Below, piece after piece: positions 11,642-24,371 of a DNA stretch of 64,000 nucleotides (the first letter of the stretch is position 1; each line of letters begins with the position of its first letter). Made by a program: the position numbers and the translations under genes. Origin of the DNA: Polytrichum commune. Taxonomy: Eukaryota > Streptophyta > Polytrichopsida > Polytrichales > Polytrichaceae. Location: assembly GCA_950295325.1 (NCBI GenBank), contig OX485805.1, positions 42,432,758-42,496,757 of the forward strand, given 5' to 3'. The notes below the pieces were generated by a model. It made no database searches. It worked only from the letters and a program-made list of their open reading frames with translations, and was not told where the DNA came from.

Positions 11642-12620
11642 TCGAGAGAGAGATCTGACTTTTCAAAACGAAGTTTTGAACTTCCTCTTTTCAGAGGCCA
11701 AATCCTTCAAACTCTTCCTCATTGCAATACAAGGGTGGGTGGGTGGGATTGTCTACAAGACTCTTGCATAATCCTTCATATCTACCCATATTCTAACATA
11801 ACTTTACTTTGCATAAGAGAGTTACACATAACTATGCATAGTAGTATGTATGATATCACATAAGTATGTTATGTATTGAACTAGAATGCCATGTATGACC
11901 ACATCCTCTATCTCCATACTTTGCAAACCTAAGGTGTCCACTACCATATGTGAAATTTCTGACTATCCCATGCTTTGGAGTTTAATCATTTACCTCCTTG
12001 CTCCAATACAAAGTACGCCTAACTAATCCACTATGTGTATGAGGTACTTACAAGAAGATAAGTTCCTAGTAACCTTAACCAATAGAAATGCATAAAATGT
12101 CATAATCATAACACATTATTGTATTGAATGTGTGAAGGGCCTGCCTCACCTGTGCCCATGCAACCAACCAACAAAAAATTGAGGATTAGTTACGTACACG
12201 AGGTAAATAACAACAGGACCCAGTTGTTATCCATGTCGCACACAACTATTCCATTTCAAATGCATCCAAGTATTTCAAGAAACCATACTCAATGTAAAAA
12301 CAATAAATGAGTATACAAACCTGTTCTTTTGCCATGATTGTGTTACTCCAAGTGGAATCCTCCTCTTGATAGTAAATCCTAGTCAACCTTACTCTAAGTG
12401 TGTCTCTATTACCCTAACGTGTATACACATTGCTCGCCGCCCCTCTCACCCGCGTGAATGGTGAAAAAGAAGCTCATTTTAGGGTTAAGGGTTTATATTG
12501 GGGTACTTACCTGTGGTAAGTCCTCGTAACCTTATTTTTACCTTAGGTTACATACTTGGTTACCGTCTGTTACTAAGGTAATCTCATTCATCCGTCACCT
12601 CATTACTATCTTTACATGGT
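11642..12620 (+). repeat. ~1 kb repeat unit C
   Basis: Starts with a short GA run and CTTCCTCTTTTCAGAGGCC. It has GGGTGGGTGGGTGGGAT at about 11735, TCACCTGTGCCCATGC at about 12146, and GAGTATACAAACCTGTTCTT with TTTTGCCATGATTGTG at 12309-12345. It is in direct tandem with unit B and clearly related to unit A. Confidence 0.65.
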
Positions 12621-12762
12621 AAGCTTGAATTCTTTCCATGTATGTTGATTTAGTAATTTTTTGTATAATGGTCATTTGTCTTGAAATGACAATTATTTTA
12701 AGGTGTATTAGTGTAAGGTTTGAAATATAAGCTTAAGTATAACATGGCATAAAACAAGAACT

Positions 12763-12784
12763 AGAGAGAGAGAGAGAGAGAGAG
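12763..12784. repeat. (GA)n microsatellite
   Basis: About 11 GA units. Confidence 0.9.
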
Positions 12785-14460
12785 CTATCCTGAATGAGGG
12801 AAACTGCACCTTGATCATAGCCATGAGCTCATATGTGAACCCAAGACATGTTTATTGAGCAAGGCTATCGAAAAGCGCCCTAATTTACAAAGCCAATATG
12901 AAATGAAAAATTAAGTTTTCTTCATGCCAACAAAAGTTAATCTTATTCTTAAAACTAAATCCAAGTTTCTTAAAAATAACTTAACACTTGAATGTCAAGG
13001 ATTTCAACTTGAATCACAAATGTATTATAAAGATGACTCAAAGACCTTATATGGCGTTGGCTTACCAAAAACAAACCAAAAAAAAAAAAAGTTGTATAAA
13101 CAATATTCCACAAAGTATTCCCACATTCAAATTGAATGTGAGAATGTTTAACATTATGTAGACCCCATCCATAGCGGCTACAATAGAAATTGTACATTAG
13201 AGTTATCCTTTAACTCAACCGGAGTTTTAGTAGGGAGTTGGTTGTTTCGCATGCATAACTTTCCATGTTCGGTAAGTTGTGGGTGCATGCTTGGAGTCAA
13301 TGTGGAGGTTTGAACGATGGACATTCCATATTAGTTCATTGGGTACCAAACTCATTTTGGCGTCTTCAGTATCACACACACTTGTATCGGAGGCTCTTTC
13401 CTTAGTCCCGTCTTTCCACGGTGTCGCCATGTGTTTTGATCATACTTACGGAGGTGCACAAGAAGGATCTTTGTTTCTACTGATGTGTAAGTTGTTGTTC
13501 ACTGCCTTTCAGATTGAAATGCTTTAACCTCAATCAGGAAATGAAGCTGGAACTAAGCTCTCCTCAGTCACTTCTTGCATCTAAACTTTCTTGCTTAAAG
13601 GGAACAGATGCCTTGAATTTCGGGGCGAAACGTGCAATTGATAAGAGTTTACAATGATTGCTTGTAGAGATTGACGCTTTCCTTTCCTCAGAGAGAGAAA
13701 TTTGGATGCAGAATGAGCCACTATGTTATGAACATTGTGCATTCTGTTTTGTCGGCAGCATCAATTTGAGCGATCAAAACCACCATATAGAGAGAAGGGA
13801 GTGGTACTAAAATCATAATCATGTGTAGCTTTCATTCAATGCCTTTCAGATTCTGAAATGTTTTAACCTCATCAAGATCACTTACTTGATAAATATGTGT
13901 GATAATTCATCGAAAAACTCGAAAACTCGTCGTTGTGGCTTTGAATTGATCATACATCCTGTAGCCACACTAAAATACAAATTACACTCCATACTTAGTG
14001 CTCACTGTACTCAGTTTGCCTTCAATCTGACTATTCATCTGGCTGGCAATCAACTGATCATCTTGATTAAACATAAGGTGATAGATTTAACGTCCATGCC
14101 CTAACGTTACTGGCCCAGTTCTGGGCACCAAGTCGCACTGGTTGACAATGAAGCCACTTATCGTGATTTTGAGTAGAAAGCATTCAAAAATTTGCATATG
14201 CAATTGTTGGATTAAGTTCGTACATGCGTGTGGCCGAGTGACAGCAGAAAAATGTCTTTACCTAAGGCAACCAGAAGTTTTCAGGACACCCGCCCATAAA
14301 TATCTACAAATCTCACAGTAACAAATTTTCCAACAGTTCGACAAAGCTCTGGCTCCTTTACCGGCACGTTCCTGCAATTTTCCGCACCTTTCCGGCCCAT
14401 GATCAGTGTGAGGTAAAACATGCTCCCATTCGTGTTGGTGCACAAACACTGACGTTCACA
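12785..14460. other. Intergenic, no gene recognised; one short direct repeat
   Basis: No convincing gene. A ~38 bp phrase (ACTGCCTTTCAGATTGAAAT and onward to AACCTCAATCA) at 13500-13537 recurs with small changes at 13838-13876. The right end approaches the 3' flank of the ubiquitin gene. Confidence 0.4.
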
Positions 14461-14824
14461 TTTCTTTTATCATGCATGTCATCTTCCCTTAGGTGCACCA
14501 AGTAATCCTATTATTTATGGGCCACAATACTTCATATCAGGATGACCATTTCCAAACCCAACAACTCCAGCCTCACGAAAATACGAAGAAAACAAGGGAT
14601 AAATCTCATCATTCTCGTCATAAGGAGGTCACATTCATCATATTAACTACCTATTTCACCAATATCAAACCATACAACCCGTCCATATGCGAAATCTTTC
14701 ACTTTATTCCAAAAGTATTCAGATTCCGTTCCCTTCGCTTCTGCAATGGCTGCCTCGCCTAGCACCTGCACGCGTGAGCGGCACCCTACGGAGTCGGCAG
14801 CCCAACCCACCAACAAAAACGCTT

Positions 14825-15566
<742 letters not shown>

Positions 15567-15648
15567 GATCGCAGACTTGGCTCAGCTCAGCAAATTTGTT
15601 GCGTCGTCGCGGAGGTGAAGAAGAAGACCTCCGCCGAATTTGCGAAGC

Positions 15649-15658
15649 CCTTCTATAC
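15649..15658 (-). promoter_or_regulatory. Possible TATA-like element of UBQ-S27a
   Basis: GGTATAGAAG on the minus strand, about 85 bp upstream of the ATG at 15566, a plausible distance for a short 5' UTR. The match to a TATA box is imperfect. Confidence 0.25.
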
Positions 15659-15827
15659 CCTCCGCCTGGAACAGCCCTCCTTCCATCTCGGCCGTCCACA
15701 TCGCACGGTCGGATGGGGCTCGCCCGGCCAACCCTAGTCTCCGCCAACCTCGTCGCTCGGGCCCCTAGCCCTGCTAATTAATAAGTTACCGTACCTAGTG
15801 GGGTGAAAACGCAGTCCACTATCATGC

Positions 15828-16940
15828 GGGGGACGTTAAATACCCCCCCCACGAACTTTTCGGACTGTCAGAGTCGGGCTGGGGCACCCGCCCGGCCAGA
15901 AAATCTGAATTTTCTGGACCCGACCGAAAACTGCTGCCCGCCCGCCCGATTTCGAAAAAACCATTGCCCTTGCATTCTTGAAGGCCACTTACTCACAAAT
16001 CCCATATTGAGTGCACTTCACCTTCAAGGGCCAAAATCCAATATATATGTTCACTTCCATTGAGTAAATAAGCAGTTGACTGGGGTTTCATTATCAAAGT
16101 GAAATCGTCAAAAGAAACATGTAATTAACTTGGAAGTCAAAAATATTACAAAACCCTCACTAACATTGAGGTTATAATTTTTGTGACTCACAATTTGAAA
16201 TTGTCTTTGTCATTCTAAAATGACACTTAAAACATGTAATTAACTTGGAAGTCAAAATATTACAATATTACATATATTAATTATTATAATTAACTCACTG
16301 GAATTAATTTCAATAATTAATTAATTACAGTAAGTACATTTTATAATCAATTAGGTTTACTTAATTTGGTAAGCATAGTTTCTGATTTATTTGGGATTAA
16401 TGAAGATTAATGAAGATTAATTAGACTTAATTATATTTAATCCCACTTGATATTATTGAATGCGTATGAATACTTGTGAAAGTAGACGGCATTACCTAAA
16501 ATATTATAAAATACACATACTAAATCAGCACACATGTTTTAAGTGTCATTTTAGAATGACAAAGACAATTTCAAATTGTGAGTCACAAAAATTATAACCT
16601 CAATGTTAGTGAGGGTTTTGTAATATTTTTGACTTCCAAGTTAATTACATGTTTCTTTTGACGATTTCACTTTGATAATGAAACCCCAGTCAACTGCTTA
16701 TTTACTCAATGGAAGTGAACATATATATTGGATTTTGGCCCTTGAAGGTGAAGTGCACTCAATATGGGATTTGTGAGTAAGTGGCCTTCAAGAATGCAAG
16801 GGCAATGGTTTTTTCGAAATCGGGCGGGCGGGCAGCAGTTTTCGGTCGGGTCCAGAAAATTCAGATTTTCTGGCCGGGCGGGTGCCCCAGCCCAACTCTG
16901 ACAGTCCGAAAAGTTCTTGGGGGGGTATTTAACGTCCCCC
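15828..16940. mobile_element. MULE-like foldback element with 410 bp terminal inverted repeats
   Basis: The left arm at 15828-16237 and the right arm at 16532-16940 are reverse complements with only about three differences, all near the outer ends. Both ends begin GGGGGACGTTAAATACCCCC. The element is flanked by an exact 9 bp direct repeat CTATCATGC (15819-15827 and 16941-16949). Long inverted arms plus an 8-10 bp duplication fit Mutator-like elements. The 294 bp centre is AT-rich and has a partial copy of arm sequence (16118-16152 repeated at 16232-16265). No transposase is encoded, so it is non-autonomous. The frames open in both arms are mirror images of each other, not genes. Near-identical arms suggest a recent insertion or ongoing conversion between arms. 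It lies 262 bp upstream of the ubiquitin-S27a ATG. Confidence 0.92.
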
Positions 16941-16949
16941 CTATCATGC

Positions 16950-17761
16950 TCTACAACATATATTAAGTTCCTTCCTTGCATTTAAAATTAAATTGGCCCT
17001 TTCATTAGCAGCCTCCGAAGCCTCAAATCAAACGCCAAGGGACTCCATGCACATGAATCCATCATAAACCTACGCGGGTCATGGATTTGTTAGAGTCCCT
17101 TCACCTTCGTAATAGTGGGAGTGGGGACGGTCACCTCCTCAAAGAGGTGCCATCTAGCCCTAGCCCTCCCACTCTTTATTGGGTTATCCTAGTCAATATT
17201 TATATATCACACCAATCAATGGTATTTAGTGCCGCGTACATTATATTATATGCAAACATTTATATTATATATTTCGTGTTGTTTGCAAAGTTCATTGTGA
17301 GCATGATAATTACATCCATGCTCCTAGTTTGAGCTACAACAAAGCTGACATCTTCTTGTCCTTGTTGGTGTTGGGAGCAATCGACCGTAGATTGTTTAAT
17401 TATATAAATAAATGACAATTTCTTTTGACATATTTTAGTTTTATTTTATTCACATCAATGTTTTGTATGATTCACATTCTCATTTAAGTCTCATCATATA
17501 TTCAAAATCCACGGTTATAGGTTGAAGGTGGATATGAAAATAAATAAAAATAGCATTATTAATTTTGATATTAATCATATTGATAAGTTTAGGCTCACAT
17601 ATCAATGCTCACTACTCACATGCTAGTGTCGTTGGGCTTTGACCTAGGATCCAAGCCATCTAGGGATGTGTTTATTATCCATGACAAAATTGGTGTCTGC
17701 CATCAACCCTTACCAAAAGTAATCTTGAAGTAAACAACGGCCAACATGGAACCAAGTCTCA
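16950..17761. other. Intergenic, no gene recognised
   Basis: Between the MULE and the next transposon. A short open frame from 17081 has no recognisable domain and an AT-rich tail. Confidence 0.4.
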
Positions 17762-18260
17762 GGGCCACTTCACACATGAGCCAAGAGCCGTGGCCATGAA
17801 ATTGTGAGAGCCCAAAAGAATGTGTCCAAAGGCCGTCCCAACACACCTCCAAAATCATGTAGTGTGGTCACGGACCTTCAAGTGTAGTGTGAAGCCATGT
17901 GTGACCGGGCCCTCGATCAAATGCTATTTCAATGAATTTCTACTCATGCGGATCTTCACACATGATAAGATAGAATAAATCAATGGTTGTGAGCATTCGG
18001 GGTGCCATGGTCTCCTGGTTTTGTGTTAGGCCTACCTTCAAGAGGTGATTTTTGAAAATAGTCCAAGTGACCATGAAACATGATCCATTCGATGCCATGT
18101 AAGAATCCATGTAGACTTTACATACATGTTGCATTTACATACTCCGTTGGTCCCTCAAGCGTACTGCGAAGCGAACTTGGACCAGCTCTGCCTTTTCCAC
18201 CAACGGGAGTGCTTGAAGCGCAATGGTCACGGGCTCTCTGTCTCATGTGTGAAGTGGCCC
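17762..18260. mobile_element. 499 bp TIR element, PIF/Harbinger-like
   Basis: The left end GGGCCACTTCACACATGAG and the right end CTCATGTGTGAAGTGGCCC are perfect inverted repeats, and similarity continues inward for about 45 bp. TCA flanks both sides (17759-17761 and 18261-18263), giving a possible 3 bp target duplication. A 3 bp duplication with G-rich ends resembles PIF/Harbinger, but that superfamily prefers TTA or TAA, so the assignment is tentative. No coding capacity. Confidence 0.7.
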
Positions 18261-18263
18261 TCA

Positions 18264-18297
18264 AGTCCCTCTCATGCTACACTAAATATGATATTTA
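18264..18297 (+). mobile_element. Left piece of an older repeat split by the 18298-19387 insertion
   Basis: CTACACTAAATATGATATTTA stands here and continues after the insertion at 19391 with GTGTCATATGGTATTTAATG. A similar uninterrupted sequence is present at 60141-60235, which acts as an empty-site relative. Confidence 0.65.
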
Positions 18298-19387
18298 GGG
18301 CATGTTTACACTATGGACCATGGAAGATGGCCTTTGTCAATGGTCCAAGTACATGGTCCGACTTTCATGGTCCAACTTCATAAAAAATTAGTTTTGAGAG
18401 CCTTGGGCCCCTCACGAGGTGTAAACCGAATGTGGACCAAGAAGAATGACCATGCACCAACAAGTCAAGGTGCTGATTTTTTTAATACATGCTCAAAAAG
18501 GGAAATATTGAAACAAATTCAAGTTTGACCATTCTCTTGTCTTCTCCTGGGCTTCACTTGTCTTCACTTCTTGTTAAATGTGTCAAAGATGTGGCTTGCA
18601 AATCTTCTCACAATAACTTTTACAAAAAAATGAGCGAATTAATTTGTACATGTTCAATGTAATTTACACGTGACATGTACCTTGTGTTGTCACTACAATA
18701 TATAGGATATTTAGTGTTTGATTATATTTAATGTTGTTCCCACCCTACCTTGCTCAGCTGTAAAGTTCAATTCTTTGATAATTAGTGTTAGAAGATTTCT
18801 CATTGTGGTCTTTTTGACCACCCTGATCTAGAGTCACTAAACGACTACATATTTTTCTTTTTCGTTTTGCAACTATAATTCTAAATTGTTTTGGGGCGTG
18901 TAATATACCGTTGGAAAGGTATTTTCAAGACCTTTTCAATGGTATATTATAAGCCCCCGAATTCCAAACATTCCAGTTGGTAGAGCAAAAACACAAATCT
19001 GCACTCAAATTCTTGAGTTTTAGATGTCCCACATTGTTTGGTGAAACGCGTGGGAGTGGCTTTAAGGGGTAGGGCAAGGTAGTAATGGTATGTCTCATGG
19101 GCTGTGATATGAAGGCACATAGATGGTAGTTGGAATTTCTTTGCAATGGGCCTTTGGCTTTTCCTACCAGACAATCTCTCTTGCCTCGCTCACCGCAAAA
19201 CGTGTTGGACCATGTCAGTTCATTTATTAGACCTTAACAATTATATTTTGGGGACCTCGACCTTCATGGTCCCTCTGACATTTTTGCCTTAGTGTAAACT
19301 GAAGTTGTCCCGGGGCAACTTCAGCAACCAATCAGCTGCACTGCAGAGCCCTGGTCAAACTTCATGATCCATAATGTAAACCGGCCC
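18298..19387. mobile_element. 1090 bp PIF/Harbinger-like non-autonomous element
   Basis: The left end GGGCATGTTTACACTATGG and the reverse complement of the right end GGGCCGGTTTACATTATGG form ~25 bp imperfect inverted repeats. TTA flanks both ends (18295-18297 and 19388-19390), the standard PIF/Harbinger target duplication. Removing the element restores a repeat that matches 60141-60235, which confirms insertion at a TTA. No transposase frame is recognised. The interior at 18690-18770 carries a piece of the TACACTAAATAGG MITE family, so the element itself has been invaded or has captured other repeats. Relatives occur at 4930-5285 and 63600-63714. Confidence 0.85.
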
Positions 19388-19390
19388 TTA

Positions 19391-19440
19391 GTGTCATATG
19401 GTATTTAATGTCACTATGGTAACTTTTCGGACGACAATTG
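19391..19440 (+). mobile_element. Right piece of the split older repeat
   Basis: Continuation of 18264-18297: GTGTCATATGGTATTTAATG and TCACTATGGTAACTTTTCGG, which align with 60163-60220. Confidence 0.6.
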
Positions 19441-20468
19441 AGATTTATAAGTGAGCAAATACTGTCGTGGATGATGGATGAGTTCATCCATTGTCCAAAA
19501 CCCTACCTTCTCTTGCCAGCAACTTGTGATCCTCTTTGTGTACAATTTTCTAGTGTACCCTAAGAATTCACCTAACACATTGATACAAATGAATATTATT
19601 GAATGAGAATAATTTTTTGAGTTGGACCCCTAGTGTAGGTACAGTAAGCGAAATTCAGATTGCTACTGTTTCTTTTTAATTGAATTCTATAATATTGACT
19701 CTTTATTGTCAGAGTTCATTGTAGAAGCTTAAGCTTACATGTTCTTCAGAGAAGGAACGCACAAACTGTACATTATGTGTATATTTGGCTCTAGAAATGT
19801 CGCAGAAGGCATGTTCCCAATATTTCTTGGACTCAACGCATTTCAACAATACACCTGGCACCAAATACTTGAAGGGAAGTATGAAAGTTGGGAGTTGAAA
19901 ACGAAGGAGTCCCCACACCCGATAATTTGATTTCGACAAAAGTGCACAGCACCGCACCTAATGGACGAGCTACGTAAAGTTAACACATAAACGAATTTGG
20001 TAGTTTGGTAATAGAATATTCCCAATTTATTTTTAATAGTCATGTGTATACACACCACAGTCTTGAAGTTCAATGTTGAATGAAAGAATGAACTGATTGA
20101 ATGAGAAAATCAATAGGTGCAAGAATGGATGAATCTATGTACACCACAAGGTCCATAACCTGGACTTTGTGCAACTACTTCCACTATCTACAACAAGAAG
20201 TGGACTATGTTTATTGTAAGCAAAATGGAAAACCCATTGAATGCAGATGGCAGTCGCCGACATTTCTCGTCTTGTTGGTGCAGTGTATGAAATTATCAAG
20301 CACGATACGCATTAGGATCATATCTCCGGAAAGCATTTAAGAAGTCATCTTGTTCCACTTGATCCCGTATACCTTCTATGGTGATGGCATTGTTTTGCCT
20401 CCGATCGCCAATATCAAATTCTAGAATTCCAACATCAGACACCATTGTCTTGGTGTGAGCACTGAACG
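19441..20468. other. Intergenic, no gene recognised
   Basis: No convincing coding frame or repeat structure seen. Confidence 0.4.
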
Positions 20469-20582
20469 GGTAAAATTGACCGCTAGTTACAGATGAACCA
20501 GTTGAGTTTAAAAAATAACCGGTTGAAGTTCAAGACTTCAGGAAAATTGCCAACCATTTTAGATGAATCTATGGAATATACC
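20469..20582 (+). repeat. Dispersed repeat; inverted copy at 58046-58160
   Basis: About 115 bp (GATGAACCAGTTGAGTTTA, then ATAACCGGTTGAAGTTCAAG, GGAAAATTGCCAACCATTTT) matches the reverse complement of 58046-58160 at roughly 80%. Its classification is unknown. Confidence 0.75.
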
Positions 20583-22456
20583 TCAAATAAGTAATGAAAA
20601 ACCAAAAGATCACAACATGTTGATCAAAGTTCATGCTTGGGGGACGGCTAGCTCAAATTAACTATTAAAAAAGCATGTACTAGTGAAATTGTCAGAGTCT
20701 AGGAAGGACGTTGATTGTTCAAAGTGATGAGGAGGAGAATGGGGATTATTATAAACGGCATTATTCTCTAAAATTTTGATTAGACTGGAAGGTAGTATTC
20801 CAACCTCTCTAGAACAAATACCAAAAATATATGTGTTTAAAAGAGACTGAACTACGTGCTTCTGCAAGTATGACAACCTCTCTCAATTCAATATTCAACA
20901 TTATTGGGATATATGAACATTTGATGAATACAAGAATCTTCACTTTAATAAAGAACAAGATATTTATACGTACAAGCTTTAAAACATTATGAGGACCTTG
21001 GCTATAGGCTGGATTTGGATATGTTTATCATCTTGTACTAATTGTGTGTTTCATATCCTAGGAGAAATGGGCTAGTTGGACAAATAACCATTTAAGATTC
21101 ATCTTAATTACTCAGGCTGCTCATTAACTGGAAGCCTAATAGCAACCGTGAGTGAACATTACCTCCATATTCTTGTCGGATCCTTTGCAGTTGAGTTGGA
21201 GTGATGTTAGCATATATTGTGGCGGTGATCTGCATGAGGTGGAAATTTGTAGTGAGTGACTACCTCAGGTGCCCATCTTTTAAAACTTTAGACGTGTTTA
21301 GGGAAATACAGTTTCCACATGGGAATCAAGAGGGTCTCATGCAATGTAAGAACGACACATGCCATGATTGAAGAGAAAACAAAATGTAGAGCCCTCAAGA
21401 AGAATCCATTTATAAAGTTCACAGAGTCTACTCAACGCTCATGTTTTATTTTTATTTCTCAAACTTCTAGTATTGATTTATCTAGATGGCACCTCACTGA
21501 TCCTATACACGCATTGCTACATGCACGTTCACAAATTAAATTATAGTAATGTTGAGCACCTCATCGGGGAGCTTCTTACCCTAACATTTGAGAACTCTTG
21601 ACGAGCATTGAGATTTTCTGGGTCCTTATGGTTGAAGACGTTGTTATGCTGTCACAAACCCATGCGCATGTCAAGAACTTAATACAAAATTGCATGACAC
21701 AATTGGTTTCTACGCTTTCTACTCATAATCATCATAATTGGCTTCATTCTCAATAAGTCTAACTTAATTAGTGCCCACAACTAGGCCAAAAATGCATAGG
21801 TCTTGGAATCCATCACCTTATGTTCAATCAAGATGATCAGTAAATTCCCAGATAAATGAACTATGAGGTAGATCGAAGGCAATTCTAGTACAATTACCTT
21901 TAAGAATACACTACATATTCTTATTTGAACTTAGTCTGGATACAAGGTGTATGATCAAATCAAAGCCACTACGACGAGTACAAATTCATTCATTGCATGA
22001 TATGGTATGAAGCAAGTTTGATCTTGGTTTGGCTCTAGAGCGATCGGTTTGCTTACCGCCATCCTGACCGCCTGGTGGATGCACGTATCTTTGGTGATGG
22101 GATATATTGATTGAACCGAGACTAATCACCTCTTCCTTCACAACCTGAGATCGAGAGAGAAAATGAAACAAGTTAGACTTGTAACTTTTACCATGGCGAT
22201 GATCTATAGCATATCGCGCCATAAATTGTTTGTCTACATCCATCAATTGTGAGTCTGATATTGACTTATTCATCTTTCCATCAATTGCGTTCTGCGTAAT
22301 TACCTGGCTTTTACAGAATCTGACTTTGAGCCAAAATTGGGGTTGCCATCATTATATGCTTGCTAGTACAGGACCACTCACAAAAGCAAACCTTAATAGT
22401 TCCTAGTCATGTGATCATACTGTTGATGGAAGTACGAAGAACAGGATATTTAGCGC
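20583..22456. other. Intergenic, no gene recognised
   Basis: Several short open frames, none with a domain I recognise. The minus frame at 22273-21986 is histidine- and serine-rich and looks like chance. Confidence 0.35.
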
Positions 22457-22931
22457 ATGCTTTTCTACAAATTAATTTCCTGCGGGCCCATACTTCACAA
22501 ATCCTCACGGTATATCTTGGTTAATACTGAATTATATGTCATGGGGCATGATCCAGATCATCGTTTTGTAAAATCAGCTCTCTACTTCTCGGAGACACAT
22601 CCACATCAAGGAACTTATAACTTGAGCTGGATAGAAATTTACCCCTCCACTGGCTCGGCCACAGATCAAGCTGCGAAGCAATCTGAATCAGTGTAACTTG
22701 TGATGCGGAAATCCAATTCACTTCATCACTGGAGATATGGAACACCTTGATTACTCTGCTTCAATAGTCCACGAGTGCATGATCTGTACAATGGGATATG
22801 AATCCAGTCTTATAGTAACAGATCGATCGAGACACAGGTTTGGTCGGGAGAATTTTGCAGACACGGACTACTGCCTCTCCAAGAACGTGCACATAATTGC
22901 CATCGACAGACGGTTCATTGTCCAGAATTAG
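22457..22931 (+). other. Two protein-like short frames of unknown nature
   Basis: The plus-strand frames at 22457-22696 (includes HPHQGTYNLSWIEIYPSTG) and 22737-22931 (includes SKNVHIIAIDRRFIVQN) have balanced composition and lie just before the 22.9-24.6 kb repeat cluster. They could be remnants of one gene or element. No family is recognised and no splice structure could be confirmed. Confidence 0.2.
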
Positions 22932-22933
22932 CC

Positions 22934-23262
22934 AAGAGCTGCCAAAGTCGGCTCAAAAAATTACCAAGTCTCGGAATGTTATGGTGAAATTTTTTCATCC
23001 CAGAGTCGTCCGAGTGGGCCCCAAATGGTTCCAAGTCACTAAGCATAGGAGGGAAGCATCATGAACGTCATGGCATTTGCAAATGCACTGAGCAGCAGAA
23101 TATTAACTATGGAATTTTTACCACGTGTGTGATTTCTGCAGCTTGTCCGCAAGAACATTGTATGAGAGTGTCATCAGATTACGATGTTGCCTTGAAACGT
23201 TCCTTTGACTCAAGCGCAAGCTCTCACCTCCGACAAAGGACAGACTGATTAATGTTACAAAT
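22934..23262 (+). repeat. Unclassified ~300 bp repeat, copy 1
   Basis: Shares with copy 3 GGGCCCCAAATGGTTCCAAG, GAACGTCATGGCATTTGCAA and TCCGACAAAGGACAGA, in the same order. Confidence 0.75.
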
Positions 23263-23564
23263 TCTCAGTCCAGATCATTTAAGTCAGTAAGTTTAGTAAG
23301 CATGCCAAATTAGCGAACAATGGCCATTAACGGATAAACACCACGGCATTTGCAAATGTGACCTCAAAGTCCAGACTCTTCAATTGTTCATATCTCGAAT
23401 GTTGCTCAAATGAAGCAACTGATGAGTCTACCTTGCCAGTCAAGAAGCTATCAATCATCCTAATCTGCCTAGTTATCTGAATATATTGAGCCAAACCCCT
23501 TAATTAAGTGAGCGGTAATTAGCATGCTTAATTACCGACCGAATTAGTTGAAGTGATCACATGC

Positions 23565-23800
23565 TTAGTCGGAGGACAGCTTGCGTTTTGAGTCAAAGGA
23601 ATGGATGTTTTAATGCAACATCAAAATCTGATGACACCGATAATTTCCTTGCAGACAAGCAGTTGGAATTGCGCATGTGATGAAATTTGCGTAACCTTTA
23701 CTACTGTGAATGGCCGACATCGGGGACTCTGGTATGATTAATTTTCACCAGAATTTTCCCAGAGTTTGGACTCAAAACTTCGGCCCCGACTTTGGCGTCT
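23565..23800 (-). repeat. Unclassified ~300 bp repeat, copy 2 (inverted)
   Basis: Read on the minus strand it carries AAAGTCGGGGCCGAAGTTTT, CGATGTCGGCC, TTACGCAAATTTCATCACAT and CAACTGCTTGTCTGCA, matching copy 4. Confidence 0.7.
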
Positions 23801-23974
23801 CTCTTCTCATTATACGCAATTTATCTGTCCACGGCAACCAAGGTAGACGTGTGTTATTGGGGTACTTTCCTCTCTGCACCCCCTTCTCGTAGGATATGAA
23901 ACAGTAGCGGGAGATGCTTAGCAAATCCTGCCCGTACCCTTTTGACCTCAGGATTTTGGAGCTCATACGATTCC

Positions 23975-24275
23975 GAACTCTGGGAATATAATACTGAAAA
24001 CACACCATGCCAGACTCAGTCGCCCAAGTCGGCCCCAAGTGGTTCCAAGTCATTAAACACCGGAAGGAAGCACGCTATGAACGTCATGGCATTTGCAAAT
24101 TCACTCAGCAGCGGCATTGTAACTATGAAAAATTCATCAGGTGTGCAATGTCTACAGATTGTCGGCAACTACAGATCGAGTGTCCAGAGGATTCAGAGTG
24201 CGATGTCGCAGTGAAACGTCCATTCTTTTGACTCCAATGAAGTTCTCCTCCGACAAAGGACAGAACGATTAATGT
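23975..24275 (+). repeat. Unclassified ~300 bp repeat, copy 3
   Basis: The best preserved copy. One plus frame (24007-24231) reads GPKWFQVIKHRKEARYERHG, then a Cys-spaced segment and DVAVKRPFF. Parts of the same peptide are visible in copies 1 and 4, so the family may derive from a coding sequence. Confidence 0.75.
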
Positions 24276-24371
24276 TACAAATTGAAATCATTGAAGTCAA
24301 TAAGCATAGTTGTTGTGGACAGACAAATTGCATAGAATGAGACGAGACATTGTTGACGAGAGACAAGAGCT

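Noticed and set aside
15803-16981. Two matching ~86-91 codon frames that look like a duplicated protein
   Set aside because: They are the two arms of one inverted-repeat transposon read from each side, not genes.
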